From Candidatus Obscuribacterales bacterium (GTDB lineage: Bacteria; Cyanobacteriota; Vampirovibrionia; Obscuribacterales; Obscuribacteraceae), in contig JAIETF010000037.1 in NCBI GenBank assembly GCA_019745415.1, forward strand, positions 1 to 64,000: a stretch of DNA of 64,000 nt, read 5' to 3'. Position numbers and translations under genes: made by a program. Positions 34,752 to 42,550 of the stretch are shown piece by piece. Within the stretch, counting starts at the first letter, position 1. Every line of letters starts with the position of its first letter. The notes beneath the pieces were generated by a model, which saw only the letters and a list, made by a program, of their open reading frames with translations, ran no database searches and was not told the DNA's origin.

Positions 34752-34976
34752 AAAGGGCTGAATCTGGAAAGCTATCGCCGGTGAGGATCGACGCTGTCAA
34801 GTGCTCTTGTTTGATTGCCTTAATGCTAGCGTAATCGGCTTGCTTATTGGCTTTTGCCTGGGTATGACTGTGCTTCCTTCCTTTCAGAAACAGTGAGATT
34901 TAACACTAATTTATTCGCTAAAAATTGATTTTCAAGCGGTGATTTGCTTTTCAGGCTTCATTAGTATTTTTACCAC

Positions 34977-35004
34977 TTGAAGACTTATTACAAGGGCGTA
35001 CTAT
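34977..35004 (+). promoter_or_regulatory. Possible promoter of the 35038 gene
   Basis: TTGAAG (34977-34982) and TACTAT (34999-35004) at 16-bp spacing, about 33 bases ahead of the start codon. Confidence 0.4.
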
Positions 35005-35037
35005 GGGCTTGTAGATGGCGGAATGGAGGGTTTCCCA

Positions 35038-35358
35038 ATGGCAGATGCAAAACTCTCTCGGGTTAGTGATGACAGAATTCGTGAACTGACTGAGTCAGTG
35101 GAAAGCGGCAATATGAGCGCGCTTACGCGATTTCTGAATCGTCTGAATAGTGCGCAGGAGAGACTGGAAGTCTTGCAGCGCATCGAGAAAATGAATAACG
35201 AGAACAGATTCAGAAGCGGCAGAGTGCCTAGACTGGCGGTAGAACAGCGGGTATTCCCTGACAGCGATTTTAGAGATATTGCCCTCTTGCGCAAGAGCAA
35301 TGACTGGCTTTTCCAAGATGATGTGCTCTATAAAGAGTCGGTTATATATCATCACTAA
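35038..35358 (+). CDS. Small hypothetical protein
   Basis: 106 residues, helical N-terminus and a short C-terminal tail ending in two histidines. GGAGGG 7 bases before ATG 35038 fixes the start; an ATG five codons upstream overlaps that site. The helix order RIRELTESVESG... then SAQERLEVLQRIEKMNNEN recalls residues 4-45 of the 14033-14620 product, perhaps a shared small domain. No known motif. Confidence 0.6.
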   Translation: MADAKLSRVSDDRIRELTESVESGNMSALTRFLNRLNSAQERLEVLQRIEKMNNENRFRSGRVPRLAVEQRVFPDSDFRDIALLRKSNDWLFQDDVLYKESVIYHH

Positions 35359-35467
35359 AATCAAAGTAATCGTAGCTGTGAGCCTAGACGCGAGACACTG
35401 CGGCATCGTCCTGATATATTCAGAGATGTAGCTCGTATTTTCGGCGTCAACTCTCTAGAGGTAGAAG

Positions 35468-35935
35468 GTGTCCAGTTACGAAGAGTCGCAAGACGAACCG
35501 GCATCGCCGGTAGTGCCAACCAATGAGAGCCATGCGCTCCCGCAAGAACCAGATCAAGAACTCCCTCAACGTACAAAAGTTAGCGTCGGACCGGGCAAAG
35601 TCGTACTGCTCGTGCTAGGTGTATGCCTATTTGTCGTCATGATTGGCGGCATAGTATTTGATTATCAGGCTGCCTGCATCAAAAAGTATGAGAGCCCGGA
35701 CGGTCGCTATATGGTGCAGGTATTGGCTTATCCCAAGCTTTTTGCCGGGCCCGCACAGGGTGGCGGACCGGGTAAGTTGCGACTGGTGACACGTGATGGG
35801 CGTCCGCTCGACCAAGCGCCCATAAGCAATGTCGACAAAGTGCCGGCCTTGCGTTGGCAAGCCAACCAAGTCGATATCGATGGTGTGGCTGTTTTTGAGC
35901 TACCTCCAGACGAGAGCCGCGCGGTGGCGAAATAG
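35468..35935 (+). CDS. Single-TM hypothetical protein
   Basis: 155 residues. A polar N-terminus (Glu/Pro-rich, about 40 residues), one TM helix (VVLLVLGVCLFVVMIGGIVF), and a small beta-rich domain outside (ESPDGRYMVQVLAYPKLFAG). The GTG start has GAGG 6 bases ahead. No known family; the external domain with SPDGRY resembles a single propeller blade. Confidence 0.65.
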   Translation: MSSYEESQDEPASPVVPTNESHALPQEPDQELPQRTKVSVGPGKVVLLVLGVCLFVVMIGGIVFDYQAACIKKYESPDGRYMVQVLAYPKLFAGPAQGGGPGKLRLVTRDGRPLDQAPISNVDKVPALRWQANQVDIDGVAVFELPPDESRAVAK

Positions 35936-35970
35936 AGAAAAATTTCTGGTACGACTTTCAGCTTGCAAAA

Positions 35971-37173
35971 CTATAGTGTCAATTCTTGACTCTTGCAGAG
36001 TTTTTGCAACTCAGTGAGCAGATAGTCGATATCTTCCTGCTCACTGAGATAGTGCAGCGAGACTCGCAGGCAGCTTGGTTCTGGAATGCTGCGCAGATAT
36101 ATTTTTCTTTCTTCAAGCGTTTTCACCAGATTGTCTAGTTTAGTCATCTTGCCTGGGTCTCGGCTGTCTTCTCTTGCCGAGTCAGGCAGGAAGAAGCTAA
36201 GCAGACCCGATTGGCCGGCACCAGGTACGACCTTAAATTGGATCTCCTCCAGTCTGTTCTTTAGTTGCTTGGCGAGACCTATTATTTTCTGAAATCTCTC
36301 CTCCTCTCCCGCTAGTCGCTGAGGCACGGTTAGTGCTTCTCTGAACCCAGCTAAGAGCGGATAAGAGGAGGTGGCGATTTCAAATTTCTCAGCCCCTTTG
36401 ACCGCGCCCTGCAAATGGTGGCGCCAACCCATATAGGTCGGTCGAATCTGATCTATGAGGTCTTCGCAGATATAGAGGGCGCCGGTGCCTTCCGGTCCAC
36501 AGAGCCACTTGTGTCCGGTGAGGGCATAAAAGTCAACACGGCTTGCCTCTACATCTAGTGGCAGTACGCCAGCCGATTGGGCGCCATCCACCAGAGTGAA
36601 GACATTGTTGTTGCGGCAGAACTCAACAATAGTTGGCAGATCGACTACTTTTCCGGAATTCCAAAGAACATGACTGAAAACGAAGATGCGCGTGCGACCA
36701 TCTTTGTTCAACTTCTGTGCCATTTCTTCTTCGAGTGCTTTGCCGTCTAGTTTTGAAAGAGCAATCTCGGTTACTGTCAGTTCGAAACGCTGCGCTAGGT
36801 TGTGCACGGTATCGCGCACCCCGTGATGCTCGGCATCCGATATCATAATTTCATCGCCAGGCTTCCAACTCAGTCCCCAGAGGGCTATATTGCAAGCTTC
36901 AGTGACATTTTGGGTGAGAGCGTATAAGAAAGCCTTGCCCCCAAAGCGGCTGGCAAGCTTCGCCCTAGTATCGTTGAGTTGGTCTTTTATCCATCCAACC
37001 ATGCTGGTTGAAAAAGGTCCCTCACATTGAACAAAACGATAAGCATCGATTATCGCGCCAAGAGTACTTTCGCTCATGACGCCTTGCCCGCCATAATTGA
37101 AATAATATTTGCTGCGTAGACCTGGGAATAGTTCTTCTCTGGGACTCATTTTCGCTGTCATTGGTCGCTTCAC
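35971..37173 (-). CDS. Class V aminotransferase (cysteine lyase/desulfurase type)
   Basis: 400 residues, fold-type I PLP enzyme. The PLP lysine is in ALTGHKWLCGPEGTG; the aspartate that contacts the PLP nitrogen is in LVDGAQSAG, and DAEHHGVRD is the usual cofactor-stacking region. The N-terminus (YYFNYGGQGVMS) resembles cyanobacterial C-DES cysteine/cystine lyases more than SufS, and no suf or isc genes are nearby. Likely releases sulfur or persulfide from cysteine or cystine. GTG start with AAGGA 5 bases ahead. Confidence 0.82.
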   Translation of the reverse strand: MKRPMTAKMSPREELFPGLRSKYYFNYGGQGVMSESTLGAIIDAYRFVQCEGPFSTSMVGWIKDQLNDTRAKLASRFGGKAFLYALTQNVTEACNIALWGLSWKPGDEIMISDAEHHGVRDTVHNLAQRFELTVTEIALSKLDGKALEEEMAQKLNKDGRTRIFVFSHVLWNSGKVVDLPTIVEFCRNNNVFTLVDGAQSAGVLPLDVEASRVDFYALTGHKWLCGPEGTGALYICEDLIDQIRPTYMGWRHHLQGAVKGAEKFEIATSSYPLLAGFREALTVPQRLAGEEERFQKIIGLAKQLKNRLEEIQFKVVPGAGQSGLLSFFLPDSAREDSRDPGKMTKLDNLVKTLEERKIYLRSIPEPSCLRVSLHYLSEQEDIDYLLTELQKLCKSQELTL

Positions 37174-37492
37174 TTATTCCTTGCCCAGTCGCATCAATTC
37201 TAAGCGTGTACCGCCCTCCCGTTTAAGCTACTTGTCTGCCATTCGATACACAGCGATGCCGATCTTGTAAATGCGAGACAAATGAGAGTTCTGAATGGTT
37301 TAGAAGGCGCTATTTGTTCAAACAGGCAATTTAAGCCAAGTCGGTTAAGTCAAGCAATTTAAGTCGGGTTGGTTTATCGAGGCAAAATAAATCAGCTCGG
37401 TTAATTGAGGCAAGATTATTGAAGCGAGCTTTCTAGTAGCATTGATAATCTAATAGCATTGATTAGTAGATTAGATGTCAGACCAATAGCAC
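37174..37492. other. Intergenic, imperfect repeats
   Basis: About 320 bp with loosely repeated AAGTCGG / GAGGCAA motifs (37332-37415), two copies of TAGCATTGAT (about 37436-37465), and an ATCTAAT...ATTAGAT inverted repeat. No gene or clear promoter. Confidence 0.4.
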
Positions 37493-38098
37493 TTAGACTT
37501 TGCTCGCGCCTTCGAACTGCTGCTTCATTCGACTGGTCAAGACATTGATGATGAGGGTGCCTAAGCGTGTATATAGTTCTCTTACGGCTACTATCAGTAA
37601 GATTGCGCAGGCAAACGGCACTAAGCCGCTGAACTCTACTTTGCCCGGCAGAAAGTAAGAGGTAACTGAGAAGCTGGTGGTATAAATCGCGCAGTGCATC
37701 AAGATGCTTTTGAATGCCGAGATAATGGTACTCATCTCAATAGCGCCCTCTCGCCCTTCTTCGATGCGCTTCCGGTTTGCTGCTTCGGCTTTTTGCTGTA
37801 ATTCTAGGTTGTATTCTTTGTAGTTTTTGCCGAGTCTCTTTAGATTAAATGTGAGAATCAACCAGTTTATGCCAATTGAAAAGAGCCCAATCAATGAGAC
37901 GAACAGGCAGGTTTCCATGAACCTGAGCGTGAAATAAACCCCGGGTAGTTTAGCTACTATAAAAATCCAGACCATAGCTTGCAGTCCGATTAGGAGAACT
38001 GGCAGTGCTAGTGGCATCACAATAATGAACGCGAAGAAAAGTAGTCGCAGTAGAACCAGAAATTTCTCAGATTTGTTTGATTCTTCTGGGTTTGGCAT
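37493..38098 (-). CDS. Polytopic membrane protein
   Basis: 201 residues with about five TM helices (FLVLLRLLFFAFIIVMPLAL, LIGLQAMVWIFIVAKL, CLFVSLIGLFSIGINWLILT, two more in 135-180) and a charged cytoplasmic loop (LKRLGKNYKEYNLELQQKAE...). No transport motif. Monocistronic by position. Function unknown. Confidence 0.65.
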   Translation of the reverse strand: MPNPEESNKSEKFLVLLRLLFFAFIIVMPLALPVLLIGLQAMVWIFIVAKLPGVYFTLRFMETCLFVSLIGLFSIGINWLILTFNLKRLGKNYKEYNLELQQKAEAANRKRIEEGREGAIEMSTIISAFKSILMHCAIYTTSFSVTSYFLPGKVEFSGLVPFACAILLIVAVRELYTRLGTLIINVLTSRMKQQFEGASKV

Positions 38099-38307
38099 AT
38101 AGTTATTCTCGACTGCTCAATTACAATTGTTGCACTTGACAACATTAATTAGCCAGCCAATCATGAAATATTCACATTTCCCTGCCTCGTCCAACTTGGC
38201 TCGATGTAAGGTCGTAAAGACTGATTAGATTTGCTGGGCTAAGATAGTGGCAACTTTTTTGGGCTTCTTTAGTCGCTACTTGGTCGAACCATTTGCAAAG
38301 GGAGAAT

Positions 38308-38874
38308 ATGAGCATTTTTAGTCCGTTGAGTCCGATGGAACCTTTGGGGCTAGAAACCGAAAGATTGGTTTTACGTCGCTGGCGGAAGTCCGATTTCAAA
38401 CCTTTCGCGCGCATGAATCAAGACCCCATGGTGATGGAGTTTTTTCCTCGCCGGCTCGATGCGGAACAGACGCAGGCTCTTATTCAACGTATAGAGCGTG
38501 GCTTTGAGGAGCACGGATTCGGTCTCTATGCTGCTGAGTTAAAAGAGACCGGGACTTTCATTGGTTTTGTCGGGCTCTCTGTGCTCAGCTTCAATGCCCA
38601 TTTTACACCGGCTGTCGAGATAGGCTGGCGGCTTGCGTCAGATCAATGGGGCAAGGGCTTGGCCACAGAAGCAGCAACAGAAGTCATGCGAGCCGGGTTT
38701 GAGGACTTCGGTTTGACCGAAATAGTGAGTATGACGGCGGTAAACAACTTGCGCTCCAGGCGCGTTATGGAGAAACTCGGCATGCAAACCAGCCCGGAGG
38801 ATGACTTCGAGCACCCATTTGTGCCTGCAGGTCCTCTCAAGCGGCATGTTCTATATCGCAAAGGGCGTCCTTAA
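38308..38874 (+). CDS. GNAT N-acetyltransferase, RimJ/RimL type
   Basis: 188 residues. The family pattern is clear: ETERLVLRRWRKSDF at the N-terminus, EIGWRLASDQWGKGLATEA (the acetyl-CoA binding Q/G-x-x-G-x-G/A motif), and NLRSRRVMEKLGMQ near the C-terminus. ATG 38308 with AGGGAGAA ahead; the in-frame start at 38293 is inside that site. It acetylates an amino group of a protein or small molecule; the target cannot be told. Confidence 0.88.
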   Translation: MSIFSPLSPMEPLGLETERLVLRRWRKSDFKPFARMNQDPMVMEFFPRRLDAEQTQALIQRIERGFEEHGFGLYAAELKETGTFIGFVGLSVLSFNAHFTPAVEIGWRLASDQWGKGLATEAATEVMRAGFEDFGLTEIVSMTAVNNLRSRRVMEKLGMQTSPEDDFEHPFVPAGPLKRHVLYRKGRP

Positions 38875-38985
38875 CCGCCACGTCTTTTTCTTTACGCTCT
38901 TCTGCGCCGCCATTTTGGTTGAGCTGCTTCTTTCAGTGGTCTTGTTGTTCTGGGTGGTCTGATTTTTCGGAGTGTGATTGATCAA

Positions 38986-39771
38986 CTATCTGAGTATCCT
39001 TCGACCTGGTCTGTTGAATTGGCGTTCCTTTCCATCTCTTCTAAGTCGAAACGAATCGCTGAGAATCAAGAGAGCTTCTTTAGGGGCTTCTGGAAGATTG
39101 TCACTTAACCACTGCGGCATGAACTTCTTCAGTGCTGTTACTTCTTGTTTTTCTGCTTTTGTCAGGTTTTCCCAAACCTCCAATATGTCTTCTCTTTTAC
39201 ACCTATCCTCACCCCGCAGCCAGAGTTGACGCATTTGTCTTCCGGCGTTTGTTTCACCCAGTGCCATCTTCCGATTTCCAATAGGAGGAATAGCTATTTC
39301 TGCCAATCGGATTCCGAAACCGATATCTTTAGACCCATTGATGAATTGATAGGCTTGGAAGCCGCAGTTTGAAGCCGTGGTGTGGAAAAGGGTCCTCCTA
39401 ATAGAGAAGTCCGGATAGCCTGATTCAAACATTTTGTTCTCCACCTCTCGTTCTATCCTTGAATCTGGGGTAGTCGCCAGCTTGCCAGCGAATGCCATGC
39501 GCTTGATGGCAGCGATTCTTTCTTCCGTTACAGGCTTGTTCTTGAAAGAACTTTTCCGGAATACCCCTCTGGCGAGGCGTTCCAGACGATCTTCTTTCAC
39601 TTCTTTGGAGAGATAAACGTCTAGAGTAGAGCGTCGTTTGACTAGGGGAAGTAGTTCTCTTGTTGTGAATATGTAGCTTTTCGGCAGCTGGGCAAGATAA
39701 CGTTTTACATACTCGAGAGCTTTTTCCTTTTTCGCTTTCTTTCCCGATTTTTCGCGATTTTTAGGACTCAT
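38986..39771 (-). CDS. AbiEi/DUF6088-like antitoxin-type protein
   Basis: 261 residues. A Lys-rich N-terminus is followed by a winged-helix pattern (YVKRYLAQLPKSYIFTTREL, then VDVYLSKEV-like and RLERLARGVFRK) as in type IV AbiEi antitoxins and DUF6088 proteins. The C-terminal half (about 95-260) is alpha/beta and would be the toxin-neutralising part. ATG 39771 has GGAGGG 9 bases ahead. No AbiEii nucleotidyltransferase toxin lies beside it, so it is orphan or a stand-alone regulator. The 32-bp palindrome about 160 bp upstream could be its operator. Confidence 0.6.
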   Translation of the reverse strand: MSPKNREKSGKKAKKEKALEYVKRYLAQLPKSYIFTTRELLPLVKRRSTLDVYLSKEVKEDRLERLARGVFRKSSFKNKPVTEERIAAIKRMAFAGKLATTPDSRIEREVENKMFESGYPDFSIRRTLFHTTASNCGFQAYQFINGSKDIGFGIRLAEIAIPPIGNRKMALGETNAGRQMRQLWLRGEDRCKREDILEVWENLTKAEKQEVTALKKFMPQWLSDNLPEAPKEALLILSDSFRLRRDGKERQFNRPGRRILR

Positions 39772-40117
39772 GTAAGATTTCCCTCCATATGTTTTTGCAT
39801 AGCAACGCTGAGAGGCAGAGTTGCTGTCTCTCACGATGGGTGATATTACAAAGACGGGTTTTTCAGCCAAAAAGTTCAATTGGCTAGATTAAATTCGCAT
39901 TTGGCGTGTCCTGAGTCAACACCGGACGAAAAAAAAGAAATTCCCGGGAATTTCTTTTTTTGGGTTTTGTTAGATTCGCCACTCATAGGAATACTAAATT
40001 CAAGAAAGTGGGGCTTGTAAACCGTTGAGGCTTGCAAAGTGCTCTGTTTTTTATTTTCCTGGGTACATTGCCCATTAGGGACCACCACTGGTGGCTGTTA
40101 TAACACGGGAGATTTCT
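39772..40117. other. Divergent intergenic region
   Basis: About 345 bp between the AbiEi-like gene (-) and the MshEN-repeat gene (+). It holds the 32-bp palindrome at 39930-39961. No other gene is supported. Both promoters should lie here. Confidence 0.4.
39930..39961. terminator. 32-bp perfect palindrome, terminator or operator
   Basis: A perfect 16+16 inverted repeat centred on CCC|GGG with A7 and T7 ends and no loop. The A- and T-tails fit a bidirectional terminator. However, it lies between divergent genes, where a terminator would insulate them from read-through, or the palindrome could be the binding site of the AbiEi-like regulator. Confidence 0.6.
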
Positions 40118-42550
40118 ATGGAAGCCAGCGAGAAGAAGAAGCTTGGGGGTTTTATTGTTGAACTTGGGCTTCTGGACAATCGCGACCTAGGGCAAGCTCT
40201 TTCAATTGCTCAAGAGACCAGCTTGCCTCTTGGAAGAGTTTTGGTTTTGTCAGAGATGCTTAGTGAGGAGGTCTTGCAAGGAGTCCTTCGTTGCCAGAGC
40301 CTAATTAAGCAAAATCTTGTCGATATGGAGCTGGCTAGAAAAACAATGCAGATGGTTTCTAGAGACGGTATCTCGGTTGACGATGCATTGTTTAAGCTGG
40401 GCTGGAATCACGAGGCGACTCAGGATACGACCCCTCTAGGTGAGCTGCTCATAGAGGCGGGTTACACCACCAGAGAGCAGTTACAGGCGGCTCTTGAGAA
40501 ATCAACGACCAGCGGACTCCCTTTTGGCCGGTTATTAGTGTTTTCGGGCGTTTTGACAGAAGGGTTGTTGACCGGTGCTCTCAACGCTCAAATATTGATT
40601 AGAGACGGAAAACTCAGTAAGAGTCAGGCGGTAGAGGCTCTCAAGGAGGCAAAGAATCGTCAAGTGACAGTGGAGGTTCATCTCAAGGAGAAGGGCTTTT
40701 ACGATCTACCTAGTCGAAGTTGCCCGAGGCTTGGAGAACTTTTGCTTTTTTGTGGGGTGATATCTCAGTCTGATTTGGTTGGCGCTCTCGAGATGGGGCT
40801 GATGAAGAAGATGCCCGTAGGCCACATTCTGACTTCATCAAATCAGGTTTCTGCTCGAATAATGGATGCTGCTCTTCAATTGCAGGGATTGATGGCCGAA
40901 CAGAAAGTTTCAATAACAGATGCTCGTTCAGTAATTTCGAGTGTCAAGGAGGGCTCTTCTTTTGAGGATGCTCTCGCTCAATTGTATTCTGAACGCGAAG
41001 AGAGTCAAGAGTCAGGTTCCAAGGCTGCTACTGACTTGGATTGCGCTGTTTCTAATGATCTTGATAATGAGGGTGCTAAAGTCGATGCAGCTGCCGCAAA
41101 GCGAGTTGCTGCCGACAGTGGAAGCACTGCTGATAATGCTGCTAATCTTGAAGATGGTAACGGAAGTGGTATTAAGGATGGTGCCATCGATGATGTCGGT
41201 GCTGATCTTGCCACCGCAAGTGCTGAGGGCTCTGTCGTTGATGCAAGCGTCGACGCATCGCCGGCTGTGGCGCTGGGTGTCGGCTCCAACAGCTCTGAGC
41301 CGTCCGTGGTGACGCAATCTTTGCGGGGGCAGAAGAAGTTCCTTTCACTATTTGACTTCTTGAAGAGTTTAGGACGCACAGACGAGGAACAGGTGCAAGA
41401 GGCTTTTCAGGTAGCAATGCATAATTCTGATGTGCTCAAGCAAGTGCTTCTCATTGCAGGCATCTTAGATGCCGATACGATTGAGCGAGCTGAGCGTTGT
41501 CGCAAGCTTGCCCAAGACAAGCGTCTCACTCTAGAGCATGCCAACATAGCCTTCGATTATGCTGAGCGTTTTGCTATAGATGTACCGCAAGCTCTTAAGG
41601 AATTGCAATGGGGACGTCCAGAAGATGATCAAATCGAGTTCGACTCTGATGATGATCAAGCTGCTCCTGCAAAGAAGGCTTCGGCGGACAGTTCAGGGGA
41701 GGACTCTGCTTCTTTGCCTGCTGCAGAAAGTGCTAAGCGGGATTCAACTGCTCCGAGAAGAGCTGCGAGGGCTAAGTCGGCTGCGAAAGGCTCTGATACC
41801 GGAACAAATACCGGAACAAATACCGGAACTAATTCAGGCGCAGGCACTGGCAATGGTGCCGAGATGGCCGCTGCGGATGAACCGCAGATTTCTCCTCAAG
41901 AAGAGTGGGACGTCTTGCTCAAACGAGTTCAACATCTGACACTTTCCGGCAAGCTTGATAAGGCCCTGGATACCCGAGTGCGCATGTTGCAGCTTGCTGA
42001 GGAGAAGTTCCCCGAGCGGGTAGTTGCAGCCATTGATGAAGTGGCGGCGCTTTATATTCAGCGCTTGAATCTGGAGCAAGCTTTGCAGTATTACAAGAAG
42101 TCGCTTGAGTTACGACTCAGTCAGAGCGAGTCCAGCCCGACAGCTGTAGCAGAAGGCTATTGCAACATGGGCAAGGTTTCGTACTTTATGAAAGACTTTG
42201 CAAACGCCGAAGAGTATGCACGCAAGTTTATTGAGACGATTGCTGGTAATCTTGGCAAAGGGCATCCCGATGTTGCCTGCGGATGGCAGAACCTTGCCAA
42301 TATTTTCTATGCACAGAAGAAGTATGTTCAAGCGCAGAGGGCCTATCAAGTTGGTATTCATATCTGTGAGAAGGGGCTGGGTGATTCTCACCCAGCAACT
42401 GTTCAGATGAAGCGCAGCTATGAGATTCTGCAGAATGCCATGGCAGAAGAAGAGAAAGCTGGACTGCGAGACAATATCAATTTGGGTGTCATCACTGGTA
42501 GTTGGCGCACATTGCCTCGGGATTCTTCTCAGGCTTTGTTCGAGGTTTAG
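40118..42550 (+). CDS. MshEN-like repeat and TPR fusion protein
   Basis: 810 residues, no signal peptide. Four copies of a motif typical of the GspE/PilB N-terminal (MshEN) fold: LGGFIVELGLLDNRDLGQAL, LGELLIEAGYTTREQLQAAL, LGELLLFCGVISQSDLVGAL, and a diverged LFDFLKSLGRTDEEQVQEAF. Each has the leucine/isoleucine spacing of c-di-GMP-binding MshEN modules. An Ala/Asp/Ser/Gly-rich linker follows, then kinesin-light-chain-type TPRs (YCNMGKVSYFMKDFANAEEY, GWQNLANIFYAQKKYVQAQR). No ATPase domain, so not a secretion motor. It may read c-di-GMP or bind pilus motors. GGGAG 6 bases before ATG 40118. Confidence 0.8.
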   Translation: MEASEKKKLGGFIVELGLLDNRDLGQALSIAQETSLPLGRVLVLSEMLSEEVLQGVLRCQSLIKQNLVDMELARKTMQMVSRDGISVDDALFKLGWNHEATQDTTPLGELLIEAGYTTREQLQAALEKSTTSGLPFGRLLVFSGVLTEGLLTGALNAQILIRDGKLSKSQAVEALKEAKNRQVTVEVHLKEKGFYDLPSRSCPRLGELLLFCGVISQSDLVGALEMGLMKKMPVGHILTSSNQVSARIMDAALQLQGLMAEQKVSITDARSVISSVKEGSSFEDALAQLYSEREESQESGSKAATDLDCAVSNDLDNEGAKVDAAAAKRVAADSGSTADNAANLEDGNGSGIKDGAIDDVGADLATASAEGSVVDASVDASPAVALGVGSNSSEPSVVTQSLRGQKKFLSLFDFLKSLGRTDEEQVQEAFQVAMHNSDVLKQVLLIAGILDADTIERAERCRKLAQDKRLTLEHANIAFDYAERFAIDVPQALKELQWGRPEDDQIEFDSDDDQAAPAKKASADSSGEDSASLPAAESAKRDSTAPRRAARAKSAAKGSDTGTNTGTNTGTNSGAGTGNGAEMAAADEPQISPQEEWDVLLKRVQHLTLSGKLDKALDTRVRMLQLAEEKFPERVVAAIDEVAALYIQRLNLEQALQYYKKSLELRLSQSESSPTAVAEGYCNMGKVSYFMKDFANAEEYARKFIETIAGNLGKGHPDVACGWQNLANIFYAQKKYVQAQRAYQVGIHICEKGLGDSHPATVQMKRSYEILQNAMAEEEKAGLRDNINLGVITGSWRTLPRDSSQALFEV
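41793..41840. repeat. In-frame 12-bp repeat
   Basis: Tandem ACCGGAACAAAT-type units encode Thr-Gly-Thr-Asn repeats in the linker between the MshEN-like and TPR parts of the 40118 product. Confidence 0.8.
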
